From positions 1-64,000 of the forward strand of contig JBLIEQ010000022.1 of assembly GCA_047633175.1 (NCBI GenBank): a stretch of 64,000 nucleotides of DNA, read 5' to 3'. This stretch comes from Motiliproteus sp047633175 (lineage in GTDB: Bacteria; Pseudomonadota; Gammaproteobacteria; Pseudomonadales; Balneatricaceae). Position numbers and translations under genes: made by a program. A model generated the notes under the pieces. That model did not search any database. It was not told the origin of the DNA and saw only the letters and a program-made list of their open reading frames with translations. Shown here piece by piece: positions 43,219-54,992 of the stretch. The stretch's first letter is position 1. Every line of letters starts with the position of its first letter.

Positions 43219-43276
43219 CAACACCTCTTTTTTTTAGGGTTATTATGTACGCATTAATTAAACCAAGGAGATATTA

Positions 43277-43945
43277 ATGAAAACGTTGATCTTTACAGCT
43301 ATTGCGGGCGCAGCTCTGGGTCTTGCCAGTACGACCGTTGCGGCTTTTGAAACAGGCGATATCGTTGTAAGGGGTGGTTTGACCAATGTCGCTCCCCAAG
43401 ATGATAGCGGCAAGGTCCATGTGGGTGGGACTGCAACTCCTTATGAGGTAAGTGTCGACAATGATACTCAGCTGGGCCTTAACCTAGTGTATTTCTATAC
43501 GCCTCGTGTGGCGGTGGAGCTATTAGCGGCCACGCCGTTCAGCCATGATATGGCGCTCGAAAATGCGGGTGCGCTTAACGGCCCTCTGGGAGAATCTAAG
43601 CAACTGCCACCAACCCTGAGTGTGCTGTATTACTTCGGGGCAACAGATGCCGCACTCCAGCCTTACGCCGGCGTTGGCGTAAACTACACCGCCTTCTTTG
43701 ACGAAAAATTTACTGCCGAGAGCGAAGCTAATGGATTCAGCGACCTGGAACTGGATAACTCCTTCGGTCTGGCGGTTCAGGCAGGCTTCGATTATCAGCT
43801 CGATAAGCACTGGATGATCAACGGCTCCGTACGCTATATCGATATAGATACTACCGCCAACTTCAAAACAGGTGGAACTAGTAGCCATGTAGATGTAGAC
43901 ATCGACCCGATCGTCTCCTCGCTGATGGTCGGCTACCGGTTCTAA
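43277..43945 (+). CDS. ompW: Outer-membrane protein, OmpW family
   Basis: OmpW forms an eight-stranded beta-barrel in the outer membrane with a hydrophobic channel. The 222-residue protein has a signal peptide (about 1-23, ending VAA-FE), the family start FETGDIVVRGGLTNVAP, an internal DNDTQLGLNLVYFYTPRVAVELL and a C-terminal aromatic residue (VGYRF), as expected for outer-membrane insertion. A clear AAGGAGA site precedes ATG. A four-base-offset FNR-like site lies upstream. Confidence 0.94.
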   Translation: MKTLIFTAIAGAALGLASTTVAAFETGDIVVRGGLTNVAPQDDSGKVHVGGTATPYEVSVDNDTQLGLNLVYFYTPRVAVELLAATPFSHDMALENAGALNGPLGESKQLPPTLSVLYYFGATDAALQPYAGVGVNYTAFFDEKFTAESEANGFSDLELDNSFGLAVQAGFDYQLDKHWMINGSVRYIDIDTTANFKTGGTSSHVDVDIDPIVSSLMVGYRF

Positions 43946-44414
43946 GCCCTATTGACGACGACCGACAGCAAGCTGCTGACAACCGCACTGCGGCTGTCGG
44001 CAGTCTCTTTGTTATCATCAGGCCATCGAGCATCCGCTAGGCCATATATTTATTAAACAGCGGTGCCAACCAACGCGCACCCAGAATCAACGCAAAAAAG
44101 CAGCCCTGTGCCTACCGTCTCCAGGATGCGCAACAAGCAACCGACCTCTTCCCCCTCCAGACAGCTTCCCTGATAGCCCTCCAGACAAGAAGCCGTGGCG
44201 CAAAACGGCACCTCGTAGTCGTATCTGGTTAGAAACCCAATCTGCCAGGCGGATATACTGCTAAATATTCAACAGCCTCCTGGTGGCCCACCAGAGCGAA
44301 AACTCCGCCAAATAGGTCATAGGGGCTACTGCATCGGCTGCTACGATGCGTTACCTTGACATCCATATACGCATAACTATCAACACAAATAACAAACAAC
44401 AGACGGTAGACGAG
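43946..44414. other. Intergenic region between ompW and fdsG
   Basis: There are 469 bp without an intact gene. A hairpin-like pair, CCGACAGCAAGC and GCGGCTGTCGG (about 43972 and 43991), follows ompW and may be its terminator. On the minus strand around 44070-44240 there are two short coding-looking frames in different phases: a membrane-like end (GARWLAPLF) and a Cys-rich piece. This could be a relic but is not convincing. Confidence 0.45.
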
Positions 44415-44905
44415 ATGAGCGACAACGCTGCAACTGAGCGCACGGCCATAACCACCCAGGTCGAGCAACTGAAACAGCAACCCGGTGCCCTGCTGCCTAT
44501 TCTTCATGGGATTCAGACCCAGCTTGGCTATATACCTGCGGCTGCGATCCCTATTATTGCCACCGCTCTGCTGCAGACCCGCGCGGAGATCGAGGGGGTG
44601 ATCAGCTTTTATCACCACTTTCGCACCACTCCCCCCGGACGCAATCTGCTCCAAATCTGTCGCGCCGAAGCCTGTCAGGCCCGGGGTTCTAAGGCGCTGG
44701 AACAGCATGCTCAGGCAACCCTGGGCATAGACTATCACCAGACCACTTCGGATCGGGAGTACAGTCTGGAGCCGGTTTACTGCCTGGGCAACTGCGCCTG
44801 CGGCCCCTCTGTAAGGGTGGGCGACGAGATTATCGGCAACGTCAATCCGCAACGGTTTGACCAACTTATCGATCAACTCTCGACCCTGCCCCTGGAGTTT
44901 AAGTG

Positions 44906-44906
<1 letters not shown>
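44415..44906 (+). CDS. fdsG: NAD-dependent formate dehydrogenase gamma subunit
   Basis: FdsG carries a 2Fe-2S cluster and resembles NuoE. It passes electrons near FdsB. ATG 44415 is preferred over an upstream in-frame ATG (44346) because GACGAG precedes it and conserved sequence begins there; this gives 163 residues. The four cysteine ligands are in ICRAEACQARG and CLGNCACGP. Relatives start similarly with a short helix and PGALLPILHGIQTQLGYIP. Its stop overlaps fdsB by one base with ATG, or by four with GTG. Confidence 0.93.
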
Positions 44907-46505
<1,599 letters not shown>

Positions 46506-46513
<8 letters not shown>

Positions 46514-49367
46514 ATATTTCGATCCAGCCATCATTGACCGCGACCTAGGAACACCCGCGTCGACTTCAGATATTCTCGTGACCCTGCAGATCGATAGTAC
46601 GACCGTGACCGTCCCCCAGGGGACCTCGGTACTGCGCGCCGCAGCCCTGGCCGGCATCACTATTCCCAAGCTTTGCGCCAGCGACAACCTGGAAGCCTTT
46701 GGCTCCTGCCGTCTCTGTGCGGTGCAGGTCGACGGTCGGCGCGGCTATCCGGCCTCCTGCACCACACCTGTAGAACCGGATATGAAGGTCTGCACCCAGA
46801 ATGAAAAACTGGGTCTTCTGCGTCGTAATATCATGGAATTGTATATCTCCGACCATCCGCTGGATTGCCTCACCTGCCCCAGTAATGGTGACTGCGAACT
46901 TCAGGATGTCGCCGGTGCCGTGGGCCTGCGCGAGGTCCGTTACGGCCTCGAGGGCAGCAACCATCTGGACCTGCCCAAAGACGAATCCAACCCCTATTTC
47001 AGCTTTGATCCCAGCAAGTGCATCCTCTGTTCCCGCTGTGTCAGGGCCTGTGAAGAGGTACAGGGGACCTTCGCCCTGACCATCGCCGGGCGTGGCTTTG
47101 ACTCTAAGGTCAGCACCGGGTCCACTAACTTTATGGATTCCGACTGTGTTTCCTGTGGTGCCTGCGTGCAGGCCTGCCCGACCGCGACCCTGGCCGAAAA
47201 AAGTCTGATCGAGCTGGGCCAGCCCGAACGCAGCGTTATCACCACCTGCGCTTACTGTGGCGTCGGTTGCTCGTTCAAGGCCGAACTCAAGGGCGATCAG
47301 CTGGTGCGCATGGTTCCCTACAAAGGGGGGGCCGCCAACCAGGGGCACTCCTGTGTTAAAGGACGGTTTGCCTTCGGCTACACCACCCACAAAGACCGGA
47401 TCAAGACACCGATGATCCGCGACAGCATCGATGCGCCCTGGCAGGAGGTCAGCTGGGAAGAGGCGATCGCCTATTCCGCCCGGCGCTTCAAGGAGATCCA
47501 GGCAGAGCACGGGCGTACCAGCATCGGCGGCATCAGCTCCTCGCGCTGTACCAACGAAGAGACCTATCTGGTGCAGAAGATGGTGCGAACCGCCTTCGGC
47601 AATAACAACATCGATACCTGCGCCCGCGTCTGCCACAGCCCCACCGGCTACGGACTCAGGCAGACACTCGGGGAATCGGCCGGAACCCAGACCTTTGAAT
47701 CGGTTCTCGATGCCGATGTCATCCTGGTGATCGGCGCCAATCCTACCGACGCCCATCCGGTATTCGGCTCACAGCTGCGCAAACGGCTGCGCCAGGGCGC
47801 CACGCTGATCGTGGCCGACCCCCGTGAAATCGATCTGCTGAGTACCCCCCATCTTAAGGACGCGCTGCATCTGCCGCTGCGCCCGGGCACCAACGTCGCC
47901 CTGATCAACGCCCTGGCCCATGTGGTGATTAACGAGGGCCTGGAAGACCAGGCCTTTATCGAGCAGCGCTGTGAAAATGAGGCCTACCAGCAGTGGCGTG
48001 ACTTTATCAGTGGTCCGGAACACGCGCCCGAGGCTGCCGCCGCGCTCACCGGTGTGCCCGCAGAACGAATCCGCCAGGCAGCACAGGCCTACGCCCAGGC
48101 AGGTAACGCTGCGATCTACTACGGACTGGGGGTGACAGAACACAGCCAGGGTTCCACCATGGTGATGGGCATTGCCAATCTGGCGATGGCCACCGGCAAC
48201 ATCGGGCGCTCCGGGGTCGGGGTCAATCCGCTGCGGGGCCAGAACAATGTTCAGGGTTCCTGCGATATGGGCTCGTTCCCGCATGAGCTGCCGGGGTATC
48301 AAGCGGTCGGTGATGCGGCTGTCCGGGCGCGCTTCGAGCAGGTCTGGGGTACCCCTATGGACCCCGAACCGGGACTCAGAATTCCCAACATGTTCGATGA
48401 GGCGATCCATGGCAGCTACAAGGGGATGTACGTGCAGGGCGAAGATCTGGCCCAGTCGGACCCCAATACTCATCATGTTGAAGCCGCGCTGCGGTCGCTC
48501 GAACTGCTGGTGGTCCAGGATCTGTTTCTTACCGAAACGGCCAAGTTTGCCCATGTGCTGCTGCCCGGCTCCACCTTCCTGGAGAAAGACGGCACCTTTA
48601 CCAATGCCGAGCGCCGTATCAACCGGGTCCGCCGGGTTGTCGCCCCTATGGCGGGTAAGGCAGACTGGGAGATCACCATGGAACTCAGTGCCGCGTTGGG
48701 CTACCCCATGGATTACAGCCATCCCTCCGAGATCATGGATGAGATAGCCACCCTGACCCCCTCCTTCAGCGGCGTCAGTTACGAAAAGCTGGAACGTCTG
48801 GGCAGCATCCAGTGGCCCTGTAATGACGAGTACCCCGAAGGCATGCCGATCATGCATCCGGAGTCTTTCCCGGCGGGCGGCGGCCAGTTCGTGATAACCG
48901 AGTTTATCCCGACCACCGAGAAGGTCAGCCGCAAGTACCCGCTGATCCTGACCACCGGCCGGGTGCTCTCTCAATATAACGTCGGCGCCCAGACTCGCCG
49001 TACCGAGAATCAGGCCTGGCACGACGAAGACCTGCTCGAGATCCATCCTCAGGATGCCGAAGATCGCGGGATCCTGGACGGCGACTGGCTGGGTATCACC
49101 AGCCGCGCCGGACAGACGGTACTGCGCGCCAAGATCAGCCAACGGATGCAACCGGGGGTGGTCTACACGACCTTCCACCATCCTGAAAGCGGTGCCAACG
49201 TGATCACCACCGATAACTCCGACTGGGCCACCAACTGTCCGGAGTACAAGGTCACCGCCGTGGGGATCGAAAAAGTCACAGAGCCCTCGCTCTGGCAGCA
49301 GAATTTTGACGCCACCCATAAGCGTCAGAACAGCCTGCTGCAAGCAGCGAGATCCGAACCATCGTAA
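46506..49367 (+). CDS. fdsA: NAD-dependent formate dehydrogenase alpha subunit
   Basis: FdsA is the molybdenum-cofactor catalytic subunit of cytoplasmic, NAD-linked formate oxidation. The 953-residue protein has an N-terminal 2Fe-2S region, a His/Cys cluster (HPLDCLTCPSNGDCELQD), two 4Fe-4S motifs (CILCSRCVRAC and CVSCGACVQAC), the proximal cluster (CAYCGVGCSF), and the MGD domain. The Mo ligand is cysteine (Cys376 in ARVCHSPTG, codon TGC at 47631-47633), not selenocysteine. Sequences end with the dinucleotide-binding domain near FHHPESGANVITTD. fdsD is not visible downstream. Confidence 0.95.
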
Positions 49368-50194
49368 CGCAGACCGAACTCGAGGAGTCCGGCCCTGCCG
49401 TCGAACTGCCGTCAGCAACCTGCGACTCGGCAGTCCAGCGTTGGAACCGAGAGACTCTCTCCGAGGTCCGCGACTGCTTGGCCGAAGAGGTTCCGATCGC
49501 GCTCTGTTACAACGGCATCAGCCATGCAGTGATGATGGCCTCACCCTGCGATCTGGAGGAGTTCGCGCTGGGTTTCAGCCTTAGCGAAGAGATTGTCGAG
49601 CAGCCGCAACAGCTCTACAGTATCGAGATCATCCCCCGTACCGAGGGGATCGAAATCAACCTGCAGGTCTCGGCACGCCAGGAGCAGTTACTCAAACAGC
49701 GCCAGCGTAACCTCACCGGACGGACCGGTTGCGGTCTGTGTGGCGGCGACTCGCTCTCGACGGCCATCCGTCCGGTCAAGGCGGTTACCCATGCCCCTAA
49801 CCTTAGCGATGCCGCCGTACAGCAGTCCATTGCACAGCTCCAGGCCCACCAACCGCTGCAGGCGCTCACCGGCGCGGTTCATGGCGCTGCCTGGTGCAGC
49901 CTGGAGGGCGAGATACTGCAACTCCGTGAGGATGTGGGTCGGCACAACGCCCTGGACAAACTGATCGGCGCCCTAGTGGGTATGCAGACCGACCTCAGCC
50001 AGGGGTTTCTGCTGATTTCCAGTCGCGCCAGTTATGAACTCATCCATAAAGCGGCCAGTGTAGGTATAGGTAACTTGGTGGCGGTCTCCGCGCCCACAGC
50101 CTTGGCGATCCGGCTCGCCGAACAAGCCGGCATCCAGGTGATCGGTTTTGCCCGGGAAGGACGGCATGTGCGTTATACCACCCCGGCAACATAA
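49361..50194 (+). CDS. fdhD: Formate dehydrogenase sulfurtransferase FdhD, start atypical
   Basis: FdhD (also FdsC) delivers sulfur to the molybdenum cofactor of formate dehydrogenase. The sequence has AEEVPIALCYNGISHAVMMA, the active-site pair GCGLCGG, and GREDVGRHNALDKL-type residues (LREDVGRHNALDKLIG). The open frame begins after a stop at 49319-49321, yet from 49322 to TTG 49478 it has no ATG, GTG or TTG. TTG 49478 is too late, since the matching residue in E. coli is about 39 of 277. ATC 49361 would give 277 residues, the E. coli length. A rare start codon, programmed frameshift from fdsA or a sequence error are all possible. Confidence 0.85.
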   Translation: MVTQTELEESGPAVELPSATCDSAVQRWNRETLSEVRDCLAEEVPIALCYNGISHAVMMASPCDLEEFALGFSLSEEIVEQPQQLYSIEIIPRTEGIEINLQVSARQEQLLKQRQRNLTGRTGCGLCGGDSLSTAIRPVKAVTHAPNLSDAAVQQSIAQLQAHQPLQALTGAVHGAAWCSLEGEILQLREDVGRHNALDKLIGALVGMQTDLSQGFLLISSRASYELIHKAASVGIGNLVAVSAPTALAIRLAEQAGIQVIGFAREGRHVRYTTPAT

Positions 50195-50196
50195 AA

Positions 50197-50223
50197 AATG
50201 GGCCGCCCGGTGGGTGGCCCATT
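50197..50223 (-). terminator. Terminator between fdhD and the ATPase gene
   Basis: AATGGGCCGCCC (50197-50208) pairs with GGGTGGCCCATT (50212-50223) around GGT with one G-T wobble. The upstream A-run gives TTTTTTAT on the minus strand, so it suits the minus-strand P-type ATPase transcript. It may also end the fds operon. Confidence 0.7.
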
Positions 50224-50529
50224 CAGCAAGCCTATGCTTGCTAGTGCGGGAACAGGAGCGGATTATTCATTAACGACAACGACCTCGAATCCCGGCTGGC
50301 CTGTTCGTAAGCGGAATTGAGCTAATTCAGCGCTGGGTATTAATTGAGCACCTGCTCGCTGGTTAGCTTGGGTTGAGATGCGCAGCCACCGATAATCACG
50401 GCTGTTGCGAAAAGCGGCCAAAACCGCTGGATGGAATAGCTGTGAATAATCACCCCGCAGGCGTCGTCGGTATCGTCTTCGCTTAGACCACGATAGGCCT
50501 ACGCACTAAAACTATCCATTAACTGCCAG
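50224..50529. other. Intergenic region downstream of the ATPase gene
   Basis: The region contains a short palindrome, AGCAAGCCTATGCTTGCT (50225-50242). No credible gene is present. Confidence 0.5.
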
Positions 50530-53235
50530 TTACCAGCTCAACCACTTTAATACAAAACGGTTATTCCGGCGTACCAGGTAGCGGCGTAACTCGTCCAGTA
50601 GCAGAATCAGCACCGCAAAAGGAACACTCAATGCCAACTGCCAACCCTGCAGGGGGGCCGTACCGAAGAAAATATTAAACGCGGGAATATAGCTGATCAT
50701 CCCCAGCAAGATCAGCTCGACCGCGATGCCCAGCAGAACCAGAGGATTGCTGAACAGGCCCACGCTCAGCAGGCTTTGGCGTCGAGTGCGACAGATCAGC
50801 ACATCGGCGATCTGGCAGATGATAATTGCGGCAAAAAATGCAGTGATAGCGCTGCGATACAACGGTTCGGTACTGGCCAGCGACTCGCCCCATTGCCAGC
50901 CTCCCGCGTACAAAACCACAAAATAGCTGAAGAAGCCGGCAGCCGCCTGAATCATCCCCACCACACCATAACTCATGAGCAGCAGATTTCTGCTCAGCAG
51001 GCGTTCACTGCGTGCGCGGGGTGGTTTTTTCATCACATCGGTTTCCGGGGCTTCGATACCGAGCCCCAGCGCCGGCAGAATATCGGTCCCCAGATCGATG
51101 GCCAAGATCAGCACCACGGTCAATGGCAACGGCAGATCCAGCAGCACAAAGGCGATAAACGGCAGAATTTGCGGCACATTGCTGGTCAAAATATAGGCGA
51201 TAAATTTTTTAATATTCTCGAAGAGTGCACGACCCTCCTCCACGGCCGCAACGATAGTCGCAAAATTATCATCCATCAGCACCATATCACTGGCTTCCTT
51301 GGCCACCTCGGTGCCCATAAGGCCCATCGCCACGCCCATGTCGGCATTCTTGAGCGCCGGCGCATCATTTACGCCGTCACCGGTCACCGTGACGACCTCT
51401 CCCAGGCGTTGCAGGGCCTGCACGATACGTAACTTCTGCGCGGGAGAGGTCCTGGCGAAGATCAGTTCGGGCTGTTTAAGAATATCCTCTAATTGCGTAT
51501 CACTCATCAATGCTAATTCATCACCTCGAATTACCCGACCTTGCTCGCTCAACAGCCCGATTTGGCGCCCGATCGCCTCGGCTGTTAGTCCGTAATCGCC
51601 GGTGATCATAATGACCCTGATCCCTGCAGTCCGGCACCTTTGCAGCGCATCGGCCACTTCGGGGCGCGGCGGATCAAGCATCCCGACCAGTCCGCTGAAG
51701 ATAAAGTTATTCTGGTCGGGCTCAGGGGTTTCACTGTTTCGCCAACCCAGCCCGAGAACCCGCTCGCCCCTTGAGGCCAGACGACGATAGGCCTGTATGA
51801 TGTAGTGCCGATGCGACTCCTGCAGCGGCTGCGTTTCGCCATTTAGCTGGATGTGACTGCAGCCTGACAGCACTACTTCAGGCGCCCCTTTGAGATACAC
51901 CCGGTAACCGTTCTGTTGTGCCTGGGTATAGGTGGTCGTCATCTTTTTGGTTGTGGAATCAAAAGGAACTTCATCAACACGATTCGCTGTCGCCAGCACC
52001 TGTACGGGACGGAGCTGCTCGGCAAAGACCAGCAGACAGCCCTCGGTCGGATCACCGGTAAAACCCTCAACAGACAGACTAGCGTTATTGCACAGAATCA
52101 TGGTCTCCCAGAGCGAGTCCAGTCCCGGTTGCGCTCTGAATGCGGCTCCCCAGTCGGAAAACTCCTGCTGGTTAAGGATAACCGTATGCACACTCATGCG
52201 ATTCTGAGTCAGGGTGCCGGTCTTATCGGTACAGATAACCGTGGTACTGCCCAGCGTTTCGACGCTTTCGAGATTTTTGATCAGGGCATTTTTTTTTGCC
52301 ATCCGTTTACTGGCAAGGGTCAGCGCCAGCGTCACCGTCGGCAATAGCCCCTCGGGGACATTAGCGACGATAATACCGATGGCAAAGATCAAGCTGTTCA
52401 GCGCTCCATTACCGATAAAGACACTGACCAGAAAGAACAGCACCCCAAGCGAAATAGCGATGCTGCTGATGATCCTGATAAAATGCTGCAGCTCCTTACG
52501 AATCGGCGATGCCACCTCGTCGGTGTCCCTGGTCAGCCGAACGATGCTGCCGATCTGGGTCTGCATGCCGGTGGCATAAACCAGTGCCCTGCCGGTACCG
52601 CTCTGCACCAGGGTTCCGGAAAACACCATGTTTCGGCTCTCCAGAATATTGTCACTGGTACAGTCGGTGTGGCGCAGTTCGGGCTCGCTTTCACCCGTCA
52701 GACTGCTCAGGTCGATCTTCAGCCGGGTCTGCTCGATAATGCGCCCATCGGCAGGGATGCGATCGCCCTCAGACAACAGCAGCAGATCACCGGGAACCAC
52801 CAGCCGAGCATCGATCTGTTGTTTACGTCCATCGCGCCAAACCATCACCTGGCTGGGAAGCATGTGGCGAAAGCTCTCTAGGATCTGCTCGCTTTTCCGC
52901 TCCTGGATGTAGGTAAAAATGCCATTAAGCAGCACGACGGCAAGCAGGGCATAGGCGATATAACGGTTGCCCTGACCCGGATCGAGACGCTCCGCCAGAA
53001 ACGCCAGAGCACCACCAAAAATAAGCAGCAGGGCAAAAAAGTTCTTGAATTGGCGCAAAAACTTAAGGATCTCAGGCCTGCGATCATTCGCCTCGAGTCG
53101 GTTTTGGCCGTATTCCGCCAACCGTTGTCGCGCTTCAGCCTCGCTGATCCCGCTGAGACTGCACCCTAAACGTTGGCAGAGTTGATCCAGAGATAGCTGG
53201 TGCTGATCAGCACTGTGAGTGGGATTATCAGCCAT
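50530..53235 (-). CDS. P2-type cation-transporting ATPase
   Basis: This 901-residue inner-membrane pump has a cation-transporter N domain (HQLSLDQLCQRLGCSLSGIS), the TGES motif, phosphorylation motif DKTGTLTQN, KGAPEVVL, and TGDGVNDAPALK. The fourth helix, NVPEGLLPTVTLALTLA, is closer to Na,K/H,K-type (P2C) sequence than to the PEGLPAV of Ca-type pumps. Sodium, potassium or calcium is possible, and ion specificity is uncertain. It is divergent from the DUF211/VIT-like pair, suggesting shared metal or ion homeostasis by inference. Confidence 0.9.
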   Translation of the reverse strand: MADNPTHSADQHQLSLDQLCQRLGCSLSGISEAEARQRLAEYGQNRLEANDRRPEILKFLRQFKNFFALLLIFGGALAFLAERLDPGQGNRYIAYALLAVVLLNGIFTYIQERKSEQILESFRHMLPSQVMVWRDGRKQQIDARLVVPGDLLLLSEGDRIPADGRIIEQTRLKIDLSSLTGESEPELRHTDCTSDNILESRNMVFSGTLVQSGTGRALVYATGMQTQIGSIVRLTRDTDEVASPIRKELQHFIRIISSIAISLGVLFFLVSVFIGNGALNSLIFAIGIIVANVPEGLLPTVTLALTLASKRMAKKNALIKNLESVETLGSTTVICTDKTGTLTQNRMSVHTVILNQQEFSDWGAAFRAQPGLDSLWETMILCNNASLSVEGFTGDPTEGCLLVFAEQLRPVQVLATANRVDEVPFDSTTKKMTTTYTQAQQNGYRVYLKGAPEVVLSGCSHIQLNGETQPLQESHRHYIIQAYRRLASRGERVLGLGWRNSETPEPDQNNFIFSGLVGMLDPPRPEVADALQRCRTAGIRVIMITGDYGLTAEAIGRQIGLLSEQGRVIRGDELALMSDTQLEDILKQPELIFARTSPAQKLRIVQALQRLGEVVTVTGDGVNDAPALKNADMGVAMGLMGTEVAKEASDMVLMDDNFATIVAAVEEGRALFENIKKFIAYILTSNVPQILPFIAFVLLDLPLPLTVVLILAIDLGTDILPALGLGIEAPETDVMKKPPRARSERLLSRNLLLMSYGVVGMIQAAAGFFSYFVVLYAGGWQWGESLASTEPLYRSAITAFFAAIIICQIADVLICRTRRQSLLSVGLFSNPLVLLGIAVELILLGMISYIPAFNIFFGTAPLQGWQLALSVPFAVLILLLDELRRYLVRRNNRFVLKWLSW

Positions 53236-53414
53236 TCCTTGCCCTACCTGTCCATTAAAAAACTAATCCTACTTAACCCTACTATAGTAGTGCCCATAAG
53301 CCACTTAGCGACCCCTGACAATAAATACCGCGCGCTGCTGCTGCGGCTGTATTCAACTAAGCTGGTAACTACGCCTTCAAGACGGGTCCCCGATAGCTAC
53401 CAGGGTCGAGATTC

Positions 53415-53669
53415 ATGCCTAACGTCAGACGCCTCCTTCTGGACGTACTCAAGCCCCATCAACCTAATGCGCTGGAATTTGCCTACCGGCTCGCGTCAGT
53501 CAACGCAAGCAAGGTCAGACTCACTGTACTGGCTGTCGATGAGCATACCGAGAGTCTGCAGATTGAGATGCTGGGAGATGAGCTGCTGTTTGATCAGATC
53601 CAGGCGGCGATTACCGAAATGGGCGCTTCGCTACACAGCATCGATGAAGTCGACGTCAGCAGTGACTGA
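53415..53669 (+). CDS. DUF211 protein
   Basis: The 84-residue protein fits DUF211: a ferredoxin-like beta-alpha-beta pattern with the start RRLLLDVLKPHQPNALEFA, then VRLTVLAVDEHTESLQIEM and IDEVDV. The family is mainly archaeal, with members such as MTH889, whose crystal structure is a ring. No motif reveals catalysis. It is six bases before the VIT-like membrane gene, so the two form a unit. ATG is chosen because it follows CGAGA. Confidence 0.85.
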   Translation: MPNVRRLLLDVLKPHQPNALEFAYRLASVNASKVRLTVLAVDEHTESLQIEMLGDELLFDQIQAAITEMGASLHSIDEVDVSSD

Positions 53670-53675
53670 TAGCGG

Positions 53676-54257
53676 ATGAATATATTCCAAAAGCTGCGCT
53701 TTATTATCCGCGTTTCAGGCTCTATGGGCGTGATACGGCGTTACTTTGTGGTCAATAGTTTTGACGGCGCCCTGACCTTGCTTGGCCTCAACACCGGATT
53801 CTACCTCAGTGCTGAGGTAGAATTATCGGTTGTCATCCACGCCTGTACAGGAACCGCAATTGCACTGTGCATGAGCGGTATCAGCAGTGCCTATCTCAGC
53901 GAAACCGCCGAGCGCCAACACGAACTGGCCGAACTGCAGCGCGCTATGGTCAACGATCTTGATAGCAGCATTCAACGAACAGCGACGCGCGTTATTCCGG
54001 TCTGTATTGCGATGGTCAATGGGCTATCGCCCTTCTTTTTCGCGCTGCTGATTATCGCGCCCCTATGGCTGGCTCAAGCGGGGCTGACGTTGGTCTATAG
54101 TCCTATCGTCATGGCCATTGGGGTCGCCTTTATCGAGATTTTTTTCCTGGGCATGTTTCTCGCTAAGATAGGCGCGGGCAACCTGATCTGGAGTGGCATT
54201 AAAGCGCTATCGATCGCGGTAACAACCGTGCTGCTGATTCTGCTGCTGGAGGGTTAA
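53676..54257 (+). CDS. VIT1/CCC1-like membrane protein
   Basis: The 193-residue inner-membrane protein has about five hydrophobic segments, with the N-terminal motif YFVVNSFDGALTLLGLNTG resembling the first helix of VIT1/CCC1 iron and manganese transporters (Asp-Gly in the helix). The middle segment with Glu and Arg (SETAERQHELAELQRAM) matches the cytoplasmic metal-binding region only partly. Archaeal homologues of this kind sit beside DUF211. Metal specificity is not assignable. Confidence 0.8.
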   Translation: MNIFQKLRFIIRVSGSMGVIRRYFVVNSFDGALTLLGLNTGFYLSAEVELSVVIHACTGTAIALCMSGISSAYLSETAERQHELAELQRAMVNDLDSSIQRTATRVIPVCIAMVNGLSPFFFALLIIAPLWLAQAGLTLVYSPIVMAIGVAFIEIFFLGMFLAKIGAGNLIWSGIKALSIAVTTVLLILLLEG

Positions 54258-54266
54258 GACAAAAAA

Positions 54267-54300
54267 GCCCCCGGACGGATGACTCCGGCCGGGGGCTTTT
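54267..54300. terminator. Bidirectional terminator between VIT-like gene and phasin gene
   Basis: GCCCCCGGACGG (54267-54278) pairs with CCGGCCGGGGGC (54285-54296), with A-run before and T-run after. It separates the convergent plus-strand DUF211/VIT unit from the minus-strand phasin gene. Confidence 0.9.
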
Positions 54301-54309
54301 AGCCCGCAG

Positions 54310-54684
54310 TTACTTAGCGGATGCCGTCTTCTCCAGATCCGTGCCGGTCTCGATCTCGTTCTCCACTACTGCCTTGGTAGCGGCGACCTCTATAGCGGCA
54401 GAAAAAGCGTCTTTGGCCGTCGTCATGGCAGCAATACTCTGCTCTGTCGTACTGCTCATCTTAGCGCCCAACTCCTGATAAAATTTAGCCTGCAACTCCA
54501 TGGCAACCTGAGGATCCTTGCACTCTGCCAGAGCCTGTAACTGATCCATGCTGGTTTTCATCACCTCGTGCAGGCTGCTCTTCTGCAGAGCAGCCAGAGC
54601 TTCCAACGTGACTTTATTCGTTTCAACCAGATCCATAACAGGCTTCATCTGAGTTTTCATGTTTTCTACGATATCCTGGTACAT
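54310..54684 (-). CDS. Phasin family protein
   Basis: The 124-residue amphipathic helical protein belongs to the phasin_2 type, which coats polyhydroxyalkanoate granules. Features are MKPVMDLVETNKVTLEALAALQ and a polar coiled repeat with Ala, Thr and Gln. It has no Cys and no signal peptide. There is no PHA synthase within the window, so the granule role is inferred. A clear AGGGAA site precedes its ATG. Confidence 0.85.
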   Translation of the reverse strand: MYQDIVENMKTQMKPVMDLVETNKVTLEALAALQKSSLHEVMKTSMDQLQALAECKDPQVAMELQAKFYQELGAKMSSTTEQSIAAMTTAKDAFSAAIEVAATKAVVENEIETGTDLEKTASAK

Positions 54685-54992
54685 AAGCTATTCCCTTAGT
54701 TTTTGTGCATTGCAACATTACCAGATTCCACATTATGCAGTCTCCAGCGAGCTGTCAACACATTTGTTGTTGCGGTGCACAATAAACAGCCCAAACAATC
54801 GAGCGCTTTTATTAACCGTCTAAACAGTAGCAGGCGCGCGGCTCGGTGGCTGAGTTTCTAAGACTGCTTTTCTAAGACTACTTTTCTAAGACAAGCGAAC
54901 CTTTAAGCCACAGGCTTATCAAAATACTGTAATGTTTGGGGGCTTCAATCCTCAGCACTGTTCACTCTCCAGCATCCAAAAGTTGTTTTATT
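54685..54992. other. Intergenic region with 14-bp repeats
   Basis: The gap contains three tandem 14-bp units of the type TTCTAAGACTGCTT (54855-54893). An alternative in-frame TTG start for the next gene lies at 54936 but has no support. No gene is present. Confidence 0.6.

Noticed and set aside
46566..49418. Two very long minus-strand frames opposite fdsA
   Set aside because: They are GC-rich shadow frames of a gene with unambiguous molybdopterin and ferredoxin motifs.
49478..50194. TTG 49478 as the fdhD start
   Set aside because: It lies inside the conserved AEEVPIAL region; about 39 residues of conserved-length N-terminus would be lost.
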